The notes under the pieces: generated by a model
Databases searched by the model: none
Seen by the model: only the letters and a program-made list of their open reading frames with translations
Told to the model about the DNA's origin: nothing
Source of the DNA: Ceratopteris richardii
Taxonomy: Eukaryota; Streptophyta; Polypodiopsida; Polypodiales; Pteridaceae
Direction: 5' to 3'
Length of the DNA stretch: 64,000 bases
NCBI GenBank assembly: GCA_020310875.1
Contig: CM035407.1
Span: forward strand, 88,377,632 to 88,441,631
In this document: piece after piece, positions 57,001-64,000 of the stretch
Position numbering within the stretch: the stretch's first letter is position 1
Layout of the letters: each line of letters opens with the position of its first letter
Position numbers and translations under genes: made by a program

Positions 57001-58135
57001 CAACACCTGGAGAAGTGATAAAAGAGATGGTTCCAGTTCCTTCAGCTGGACACTTGGAGTCGTTTCCCACCACTACATTGATGGATTCCCGCAGAGGCAC
57101 TAGGGAACTATACCAATCCTTTTTACTAGTCATATGGCGAGAAGCTCCACTGTCTAAAATCCATGGCTCATCAACACGAGCTTGAGCAGATGAACATACC
57201 TCTTCAATAGCTACCCAAAGTTCCAGCTCTGTGTTGTTTGCAGACTCTTTGTTCTTCCATGATGATTTTACAGTCCCATTCCGTTCATCAGCTTGCTTCT
57301 TTCTGCAATCCTTGATGGCATGGCCTTTCTTTTCACAATAGAAGCAACTTCCTGTGAACTTTTTCTTCTTTGGCTTCTTCTTTGATCCCTCTGAAGAGCC
57401 TTTACCTTTTGCATTTGCTGAGAATGCAGCATCAGTTGTACTTTGCCGATTCTTCAGCCGCATCTCTTCTTCTAAAAGCATGGCACAAAACTCTTCAAAT
57501 GTAAGAGGAGTTGGCCTTACCTGAGTGTTAAGGGCTGTTACTAATCCATCATACTTTGCTGGAAGAACACGTACAGATCTTCGAGCTAGCTCTTCTGGTG
57601 TTATAACAACACCAACTGCAGCCAATTGATCTTGAAGATGCTTTATCCGTTTGATAAAATCTTCAGCCTTTTCAGAATCAGAATGCTTTTCATTTGCCAA
57701 TTGATTTTCTAAATTCTGTATCCTAGTGTGGTTCTTGGTCTCATATTGTCGAGCCAATATGCCCCAAGCCTCATGTGCTTTAGTAGTATGTTGAACTAAA
57801 GTAAGCACAGAATCACTTACACTAGTGACAATCGCACATAATGCATCAGCATTCCGCCTCTTCCAAGCTCGTAGAAGATCTGGATCTGGCTGAATCATCA
57901 ATCTTGAATTTGCTGGATCTTCAACTGGTATAGGCTCTGGATCCAATCCCATCGGTCCCATGACAGTGTCAAGTAATTCATAGGAGTCCAAAATTGCAGA
58001 AATTTTGAACTTCCAGAGTGTATAGTTGGTTCCATCCAGCTTCCCTTCAGTGAATGCAGGTGGACGAATTCGAATAGGTGCAGCATTAACATTAGGTGAA
58101 GCACCAAGACTAGTGTTCGACGATGAAGCCATCAT
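54065..58135 (-). CDS. Ty1/copia gag-pol polyprotein
   Basis: 1,356 residues, normal for a copia polyprotein. Gag: [17 protein letters not shown] (about 33-49), a UBN2-type region to about 230, and the CCHC knuckle [14 protein letters not shown] (264-277). Protease: [12 protein letters not shown] (325-336). GAG-pre-integrase: [11 protein letters not shown] (about 451) with CEACMMGKQ. Integrase: HADLCG (D517), FRTDRGGEF (D580), [10 protein letters not shown] (E616). Reverse transcriptase: [20 protein letters not shown] (about 894) and VYVDDLIIT (catalytic Asp pair 1045-1046). RNase [10 protein letters not shown] (about 1203), [24 protein letters not shown]. It ends 29 bp before the 3' LTR. All four enzymatic signatures are present. 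RNA copying occurs in cytoplasmic particles and integration in the nucleus. Expression is not shown by the sequence. Confidence 0.97.
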   Translation of the reverse strand: MMASSSNTSLGASPNVNAAPIRIRPPAFTEGKLDGTNYTLWKFKISAILDSYELLDTVMGPMGLDPEPIPVEDPANSRLMIQPDPDLLRAWKRRNADALCAIVTSVSDSVLTLVQHTTKAHEAWGILARQYETKNHTRIQNLENQLANEKHSDSEKAEDFIKRIKHLQDQLAAVGVVITPEELARRSVRVLPAKYDGLVTALNTQVRPTPLTFEEFCAMLLEEEMRLKNRQSTTDAAFSANAKGKGSSEGSKKKPKKKKFTGSCFYCEKKGHAIKDCRKKQADERNGTVKSSWKNKESANNTELELWVAIEEVCSSAQARVDEPWILDSGASRHMTSKKDWYSSLVPLRESINVVVGNDSKCPAEGTGTISFITSPGVEKKLSDVLYVPTLKRNLLSVSAITDRGLEVHFNKSGAEIMDSSGNVVGKGTRRDNLYELSALTATEDKDVSRLWHQRFGHLGFAVLKEMQRTGMVAHLPAFSELQEPCEACMMGKQQRKAFPRETSNRSQAPLELVHADLCGKMSTPALGGSFYFLLLVDDYSRKMWVYFIREKADAFEKFKAWHKYVESESGRKLKKFRTDRGGEFLSTEFNNYCKEHGVKRQLTTAHTPQQNGVVERRNRTVVEMARCMLKAQDMPDSFWAEAVNTAVYILNRSYTKALKGMTPQEAYSGKKPSVLHFRIFGCFCYAHIPDSTRSKLDSKSKKCVFLGYSEESKAYRLWDPEARKIFVSRDVVFDERPHLVEDKGKSTISSNGEISHLVPIKRQVKVEEEETSDGEISSIKSQPIVAAQRKPLPKWAQQLFDDHNPHVDAPESSSDGLRRSKRIEEQRRASEHIVNMALMADIMGSIKEPTTIEEAIDDPDWRAAMQSEYDSILKNDTWDLVDLPPKKKVIGTKWIWKAKYKADGTLEKYKARLVAQGFSQIEGFDVQETFAPTARMTTIRTVLAVAAQKSWPIFQMDVKSAFLNGHLKEEVYVSQPPGFEVPNSENKVCRLKKALYGLKQAPRAWYQRIDHFFKNMGFERSTSDANLYVTKRDSKLVVVIVYVDDLIITGDHQELINQTRISLGTEFEMTDLGLLHFCLGIEVWQRKDGIFISQQKYSKEILKAFGMMDCKPTSTPMEVNHKLSMDDNMPDVDAKKYRKLVGSLIFLCNTRPDICYAVGVLSRFSNKPKESHWNAGMRILRYIAGTLDFGILYTTGDTLQGYCDSDWAGDCDSRKSVSGYCFSLGSGIFSWVSRKQPTLALSSTEAEYKAACFASCEAVWLRRILADIGFPSNMPIVLKCDNQSCMAIAKNPVFHARTKHIEVQYHYIRELIEDEIVELEYCPTEANCADIFTKALGREQLNKHLQQMGIGPRPT

Positions 58136-58213
58136 GTAATCACTCGAATAATCTACTGATATTCTAGTCTGCTAGTAGGCTAAAATAATGATACTTCTCA
58201 AGCTATTCGAACC

Positions 58214-58230
58214 TTACAGCTCTGATACCA
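58214..58230 (-). other. Primer-binding site of the young copia element
   Basis: On the minus strand the 5' LTR is followed directly by TGGTATCAGAGCTGTAA, complementary to the 3' end of plant initiator Met-tRNA. Confidence 0.95.
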
Positions 58231-58948
58231 TGTAAGACAATAGTTACGCAATATAACACAGGAGCAATAGCAGAGAAGATAACAGATATAGGAGAATCTC
58301 AACAATTTTCTACTAGCAGCAAGTACAAAGATGATGGCGTTGTCCACCCGTGCGCTCTCAAGGTAGAGCTTAAATGGTGATCTAGACAACTCTAGATAGG
58401 GAGATACAAGGTAGAGGTATGCTGGCTCAACTCAATGTCTTAGGTAGTGCAGAAGTCATGTATATATAGGATCATGGGTGGCCTGCCATGGACGGCTATA
58501 CATGGGCGGTAGGGCGTGGGCGGCCACCGCCCGCGTAATTGCCATACACGGCTTAGACTGGTTGAACCGACCTAACAAATATAAATGATTTCTGACTCCG
58601 ACAGGGAATATTCCATGGAATATTCCCTTTACCGTCGCGCCGGGGGCGCTGCCCCCGGACCCCCACCAGGGGGCCCGCTGGCCCCCTGGGACCCCCCAGC
58701 CAGGGGGCCCGCTGGCCCCCTTGGACCCCCCAGCCGGGGCTGCTCACCGCTGCCCCGGACCCCACAATTGGGGACCCTGGTAACTCCCTTTCCTTATAAT
58801 ATCTTACATGGTCCAATATGACCTTCATCCAACATTCAAGTTGGGATTCCCATCAATTGGGTAATGCACGCTTGGCTTCTCCTCATAAAGGGGGCCTTAC
58901 AAAATGTGCATACAATCATGAGGGGTAGACATTGATCATACTCTAACA
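58231..58948 (-). repeat. 5' LTR of the young copia element
   Basis: 718 bp and to the eye identical to 53319-54036. It carries the same 24-bp palindrome (58604-58627) and GC-rich block. Confidence 0.96.
58461..58468 (-). promoter_or_regulatory. Probable TATA box in the 5' LTR
   Basis: TATATATA, preceded on the minus strand by CC, about 480 bp into the LTR and downstream of the GC-rich block, a normal U3 position. The transcript would start some 30 bp on. Confidence 0.55.
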
Positions 58949-58953
58949 CACTC
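58949..58953. repeat. Target-site duplication CACTC, right copy
   Basis: Directly follows the right LTR and matches 53314-53318. Confidence 0.93.
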
Positions 58954-60080
58954 TAGATGCATTGGATTCTTCATGAGTGCAAGTAGAATTTTGTTGACTC
59001 TGTTCTTCAGCTCCTTGTGGCTTTTTAGGCCTCCATATCCATTTGGTAGTTTGTGCTTGTGATATTTGCTTCCATCCAGCTCCTCGTTCTATGGTCCTTG
59101 GCTCCTTCCTATTTGTGATCTGAATTTTATATGTTGTGGTCCTTTGGTATCCTTGGTGAGTCTTTATAGACGTCTTTGCTTCACGTTGCAAGTATGATAT
59201 CTTGTTGAGTTTTCCTATTTCTTGATTTGCTATTTGTCGGACTATTTTTGGGATCCATATGCATTGCTATGATTTTTGGGCTTCTACTAATGACTTTGGA
59301 AGCCATACATGAACAAGTCTTGATTTATCCATTTGCAATTGTGAATAGTGGTTGTTTCTTCGTGTTTCTACTAGATAACTGATGTGCTTTTGTATTGTGT
59401 CGACTTGTGGAGTCATTTGATCTTTACATACCCATTGTAGATGAGTATTGCATGGATGAGATGTTCGGAAAACGGACATCCATGTAGGTTTTCTTCTCAT
59501 AGTGTAGATAGGTTGAGAAGTAATGTCCTCAGGATCTCTCTTAGGCTCATGTCTCAAGGGCAAGGTGGTCACACAATCATGTAACACTTCCTTATTTATA
59601 GGCAATTCTATATTAAGGCATTCTTGGGATATACTCTTTAATGAATCATTGTCTTTCTCCTCCTTTAAGTTCTCTCCCTTAGGTTTGATGACATTACTAA
59701 TTTGTGATGAACTTTCTTCCAACAATTAAAGACTTCTTTATGCCCGATTTTGGCTGATATGTATCCTTGAGCAAGATGTATACTGGCTTCATTCACAATG
59801 ATCCAATCTTCTCCTAGGATCAAATTTTTGATAAGCTCTTCGTCTTTGCATACCAAAACTCTTTGCTATGATTTGAACTCCGATTCATGTCATACATGCC
59901 TTAGTGGAACTTATGGTCATTTGGAGATGAAAGGTTGATGACACTCATATACAACTTAGAGCCACTCCTGAGTCAATCAGAGCATCCACTAATTTATACT
60001 CTGTGTTTCTGAATCCTAGGTTTAATTATAGTTGGGAGATGCTATAGCTTGTATTGCTTGTATTATTAAATCGGTAGTTG
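58954..60080 (-). mobile_element. Region downstream of a gypsy integrase with a protease-like motif and unknown frames
   Basis: Minus strand, continuing from the integrase end. Near 59990 the text LVDALIDSGVALSCMS looks like a retropepsin active site, and LILGEDWI near 59825 looks like its closing ILG motif. Then comes a 152-residue hydrophilic frame (59725-59267) ending LVHVWLPKSLVEAQKS. The motif W-x-P-K recurs as CIWIPKIVRQ (about 59250) and KWIWRPKKPQ (about 59040). No RT follows; the region is cut by the young copia insertion. Either a second protease-bearing element abuts here, or this gypsy type carries an extra 3' protein. Broken. Confidence 0.5.
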
Positions 60081-62312
60081 GACATAGGAATAGGTTCCTC
60101 TCCCTATAGATATCATTCATCTCTTTGTTGTATCCACTCTTTTCGTCTCTTGATACGCTCTAAGGATTCCTTGCGTGCATCTTCTCTAGTCCTCTCTTCT
60201 TCCTTCTTTCGATTTTGTGCTCCCAAAAGTCATACTAACATTTGTTCTATTAATGGTTCCATATATTGTTTCACTCAACATCCGCTGATGTAGTTGGGAA
60301 GTACATCTCTGTCTAATGTGTCTAGATTCACCACTGTGCTTATTGAGATTCGATTTATTAATTATGGTCCATATCCGCATTGCTGCAATTTCTTGGCATG
60401 TTGTTTCAATGTATATACTAGGAGCAAATCTCCTTCTTTTAAGCCTTTGTCTTTGATATGTGCGTTATAATATGCTTTCTACCTCCTTTTTGCCACATAA
60501 ATTCCTGCTACTACTTGTAGTCTTGTTTTGTGTAGTTTCTCAATTTGGTCTAATTGTTTGGATAGTTCATGGCCTTTCCACTCATACTATTGTTCTACAC
60601 GTAGAGTAGGTACTAAAAAGTCAATTGGTAAGATCGCAGTTTGTCCATATATTAATTTAAAAGGAGTAGTTCCAATGGCTGTCTTGTAAGCCACTCGGAA
60701 GGCCCAGATTGCATGATGCAATTGTTTGTCCCAATCTGAGCTTTCATTGTTGACCATCTTTTTCAACACTATACATAACACTTTATTGGAACTCTCTGCC
60801 TCACCATTAGCTTTGAGGGTGATAGGGGATTGATTTTTTGTGAATCACCAAAAACCCATTCATTAGTGCCTCTATTACTTCGTTGAGGAAGGGTGTTCCG
60901 ATATCGCTCACTATCTCTATAGGTAATCCAAAACGGGTAAAGATATTTTTGAAGAGAAACTTTGTTCTAGTTTGTGCATCATTCTTCCTTGTTGCTTTTT
61001 CTTCCGCCCATTTTGTTAGATAGTTCGTTGCCACTATTATATATTCAGCATGTGATCCATTGGCTCGAGGATTAATCAATGCCCCATTTTGAAAAGGCTC
61101 TTGTGAAAATCATGAGTCTTAGAGGCATATCATCTCTCCTAATATGATACTTGGTTCTTTGGCACACCTCACAAATTCCTACATAAGTGTCTACATTCAT
61201 ATGAAGTGTCGGCCACAACAAGCCTACAAAGAGAATCATTTTTAGGGTTCTTTCAGCCAAAAAATGTCCTCCTGTGGTGCGTGCATGTGCCATCTCTAAA
61301 ATAAGTAGATATTCCCCTTCATGGATGCATAGTTGTAGTTGATTGTCTTTTCCTCTTTTGAATAATTGCTTTCCCATTATAGTATAGTCCTTGCTCATTT
61401 CTTCTAGGGATCACTTTCTTGCTAGACTCGCTCCTTCCTCATGCTCATGCGTTTTCAAGAACTTAACCAATGTCCTACTCCATTTTGGTGCTATGGTAGA
61501 GAATTGTAATGATGTATGGTCCTCTAGAGTATTTTCCTATTCTTGGCAATTGCCAATATGTGAATGTACATCCTTTGGCATATCTAGACAGTATACTCCC
61601 AATATTTTTAATTCCCTTAGTATTCCATGGGTTCCTTTATGAATTTTCCATTGATTTACATGGGCTCGCTCGATTATGTTCTTATGTTCGGCCTCTTCTA
61701 CACATCTCAACAATACGCCACTTCGTTCTTTGTAGTACACACTTCCTGACACAATGTGAAAATTACATGATTGTAGAAACCCTTTTCTCTCATCTTTGTT
61801 GATTCTATGATGTGGTCCATGTGTGAGTATTGGAATCAACTTTTCTGCCCACTTTGGACATACTTCTAAGTTGAATACATATGTACCTAGGAGATCGTCG
61901 ACCACTCCCTTCGGTGGTTCTCCATGTATTAATCAAGACAAGTGATCAACTCTCACATGAGTATTCCCTTTCTTAACCACTACTTCAAAATCAAACTCCA
62001 TCAGCAAAAGAAACCATCTTACCAACCTTCTCGTATTACAGGGCTTATTGGCTACATACAATAAGACTTGATGTTGGATAAAGAACTTGAATTAGCTAGG
62101 AGGTAACGTCTGAATTTCTTGACTGCATACACCATTCCTAAACCTTCTTGTTCTGTGGTGGTATAATTTCTTTCTGCCTGGTTGAGTTGTCTACTTGCAT
62201 ATGCAATAGGATGGTCTAAATTTCCTTCATCCACTAGTTGAGCTAGGATGCATCCTATGGCATAATTAGATGCATCTACATGGATACGGAATGGTTTATT
62301 CTTTAGCAACTC
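60081..62312 (-). mobile_element. Decayed plant-type Ty3/gypsy RNase H and integrase
   Basis: Minus strand, in order: RNase H (62315-62052, FRIHVDASNYAIGCILAQ, then YASRQLNQAERNYTTTEQE), an H2C2-like module (61905-61537), a second, clearer H2C2 module (61398-61072, HARTTGGHFLAERTLK and CEVCQRTKYH), the integrase core (61079-60807, ATNYLTKWAEEKA and FGLPIEIVSDIGTPF), and the C-terminal part (60781-60587, WAFRVAYKTAIGTTPFKLIY), followed by a GPY/F-like text near 60.37 kb. Several breaks. The RNase H is cut at about 62.31 kb by copia sequence. Confidence 0.88.
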
Positions 62313-63262
62313 CATTCTGTTGAGGTGTATATGGCACTATACAATGATGTTTTATCCCACGTTCAGCTAGAAATGCATTAAATTCAAAAAACATATATTC
62401 CCCCCCTTGATTAGAATGGAGGGTGCCCATTTTACATGTTGACAGATTTTCAGCCAAAACCAAAAACTGTTTGAAGCACATGAACACTTCAGACTTTTCT
62501 TTCAATGGATATACCCATGCATGCCTAGAAAAAGCATCAATGAAAGTCAATAGGTAAAGACAATTTCCAAAAGAGGGTGTCTACATAGGACCACAGACAT
62601 CACTATGAACAAGCTGCAATTTCTGAGAAGCTCGAAGTGAACCATCTTTTGAAAAGGAGGAACACTCAACTTTGCCCAAAATACAACCTTCACAGACATG
62701 TTTTCTGGGTGCCTCAAGTTTCGGAAAAGAGGACACCATTTCATATTTCTATAGACGTAGCAAACTAGAAAAATTCAGATGTCCAAAGCATGCATGCCAA
62801 AGCTTTGCATCTGACATAGCGTGAGAATCATGTACTGCACATGCTGAATCATTCACAGATTTTTCATAGTCTATGAGCTTATACAACCCTTAATATAAAA
62901 TGCCAAAAGCAATAATCATGTTGCCATTTGACAGATCATGATTGTACATTTGTCATCAATAAATTTCACAACCAAGAAATCTTAGCTAATGCAAAAACTG
63001 ATAAGAGATTTTTCTTGATCCGTGGCAAAAATAAAGCATCTGACAAAGTGAAAGAACTACAATTAGCAGTAGTCAGAATGATCTTATCAACTCCCATGAC
63101 ACGATAAGAGGAGTTGTTGGTGCATGTGACAATATTCCCTGTAGGGGCAAGCTCGAATGAAGTGAAGAAACTATGTTGTGAGGTACTATGTTTGGTTGCC
63201 CCACTATCGAAGTACCAAACATCTGAGTCTACTACAGACATACACTGCAGTCGCCCCTTCAT
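62313..63262 (-). mobile_element. Decayed Ty1/copia protease and integrase fragment
   Basis: Minus strand: protease WYFDSGATKHSTSQHSF in 63262-62966, GAG-pre-integrase and CEGCILGKVECSS text near 62.7 kb, and the integrase core FIDAFSRHAWVYPLKEKSE to PYTPQQNGVAKE in 62550-62296. Same lineage as the copia at 7.4-10.6 kb. It is joined abruptly to gypsy RNase H at about 62312, and gag and RT are missing. Broken. Confidence 0.85.
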
Positions 63263-63580
63263 CTAGGACATCATTGACACCCCTCTGGTCACAGTCTTAG
63301 AATTGCATGAAATTTAGTGAGCATACTCAGGGTGATTAGGAGATCAAAAGAACTTCGTATTATGGAGTTGAAATCACAATTTGAGCTCATTTTGACCTCC
63401 GAACACACTATCGTAGTGCTTTTGCATACTATTATGTATTTTTGTGCCAATGATATATGAAAGTTTTGGTTCACCAGTATAAGCGTCTCAAAGTCTTCTA
63501 CGAGTCTAGCAGAACTTGTCAAGATAGTTTTGTTCAACTTTTTTAGATATAGCCATTTTTTTGCATCATGGTATTTTAGT
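63263..63580. other. Probable leader or LTR end of the plus-strand copia element, unassigned
   Basis: A TGGTATTTTAGTGAG near 63569 is a poor match to a Met-tRNA primer site. If real, an LTR would end at GCATCA just before it. Otherwise nothing is recognised. Confidence 0.3.
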
Positions 63581-63582
63581 GA

Positions 63583-64000
63583 GTGGCCATGGCTGAAAGC
63601 AGTGATGTATTTGGTATGTTGGTTATTGAGGATAATTTGGATGGTACCAATTACCCATTGTGGGCTTATATGATGCAACATGTATTGGTTGCAAAAGGAC
63701 TCTGGAACATTGTGCAGGGTGTTGAAAAACATCCTATTACACCTACAAATACATGTATTGAAGTTGATGTAGATGGCATTGAGGATGCTAATATTCTTCA
63801 AATTCTAGTTTGTGTTGTGATTTCTACTACACCTACTACATAGCAAATTTGTTGGGATGGAAGAGATGCTCAGGCACATGCATTTATAGCCTCGATTGTC
63901 AAACGTGCAATTGTTCCTCACATTTGCTCTTGTAGAAAAGCTAAGGATGCTTGGGATTCACTTACCAGGCTAGGCATGAGGCTCGTGTTGCTTACCTCCA
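63583..64000 (+). mobile_element. Start of a Ty1/copia gag running off the window
   Basis: The plus strand opens with MAESSDVFGMLVIEDNLDGT, then NYPLWAYMMQHVLVAKGLWN, the DUF4219/UBN2-type gag N-terminus of copia elements (compare [17 protein letters not shown] in the young element). Text beyond 63843 (AFIASIVKRAIVPHI, AKDAWDSL) continues the same domain to the window edge. The state of the rest cannot be judged. Confidence 0.8.

Larger units (their letters stand above)
53319..58948 (-). mobile_element. Young, whole-looking Ty1/copia retrotransposon
   Basis: 5,630 bp. Two 718-bp LTRs that I cannot tell apart by eye, a CACTC target duplication, a Met-tRNA primer site, a polypurine tract and a single uninterrupted gag-pol frame are all in canonical order on the minus strand. 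The identity of the LTRs means a recent insertion. It is inserted into older minus-strand sequence, which continues at 58.95 kb on one side and probably below 53.3 kb on the other. It looks whole, with no break seen. Confidence 0.97.

Noticed and set aside
63289-63801. 170-residue minus-strand frame at the right edge
   Set aside because: It overlaps the recognisable copia gag start on the plus strand and has no motif of its own.

Overview
The window looks like intergenic DNA from a land plant with a large, retrotransposon-filled genome. The evidence is wall-to-wall Ty1/copia and Ty3/gypsy elements of plant type, a plant L1-type LINE, initiator-Met-tRNA primer sites, and a captured fragment of a plant PPR (pentatricopeptide repeat) gene. 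A gymnosperm is my best guess, from the density of old nested elements and the element types, but this is inference. I found no complete host gene, no tRNA or rRNA gene, and no CRISPR or bacterial feature.

Layout. 0-16.4 kb is an old pile-up: a gypsy pol fragment (-), pieces of a copia element (-) split by other DNA, and a second copia element (+) holding a decayed L1-type LINE (-). At 16.4-31.3 kb lies a gypsy element (+) of a Tat/Athila-like family, with a relative of the same family inserted antisense in its pol region (22.0-30.8 kb). The inserted copy has the longest gypsy reading frames here, and its untranslated leader holds a striking array of near-palindromic TCGCGA-centred repeats. 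At 31.3-34.0 kb are a copia-like LTR with a Met-tRNA primer site, a further gag fragment, and the 3' end of a copia element. At 35.6-37.7 kb is the pol end of an unusual gypsy lineage whose integrase resembles types I associate with fungi.

At 37.9-48.6 kb is the most unusual object: a non-autonomous LTR element with about 4.3-kb direct terminal repeats around only about 2 kb of internal DNA. The internal DNA encodes a zinc-knuckle/coiled-coil gag-like protein and no polymerase. Both long repeats carry the same fragment of a PPR gene, so a piece of a host gene appears to have been captured inside an LTR. One repeat also carries a GA microsatellite expanded about nine-fold over its sister.

From 48.6 to 53.3 kb is DNA I cannot assign, including a minus-strand cluster of open frames of unknown family. 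At 53.3-58.95 kb a young, whole-looking copia element (-) is inserted, with 718-bp LTRs that look identical, a 5-bp target duplication and one 1,356-codon gag-pol frame. Its LTRs contain a very GC-rich hairpin-prone block. Around it, at 58.95-62.3 kb, is a decayed plant gypsy pol (-) followed, unusually, by a protease-like motif downstream of integrase. The right edge has a copia protease/integrase fragment (-) and the start of a copia gag (+) that runs out of the window.

The window reads as layers of insertion. The oldest are the fragmentary copia and gypsy pieces; next are the nested gypsy pair and the long-LTR element; the youngest is the copia element at 53.3 kb.
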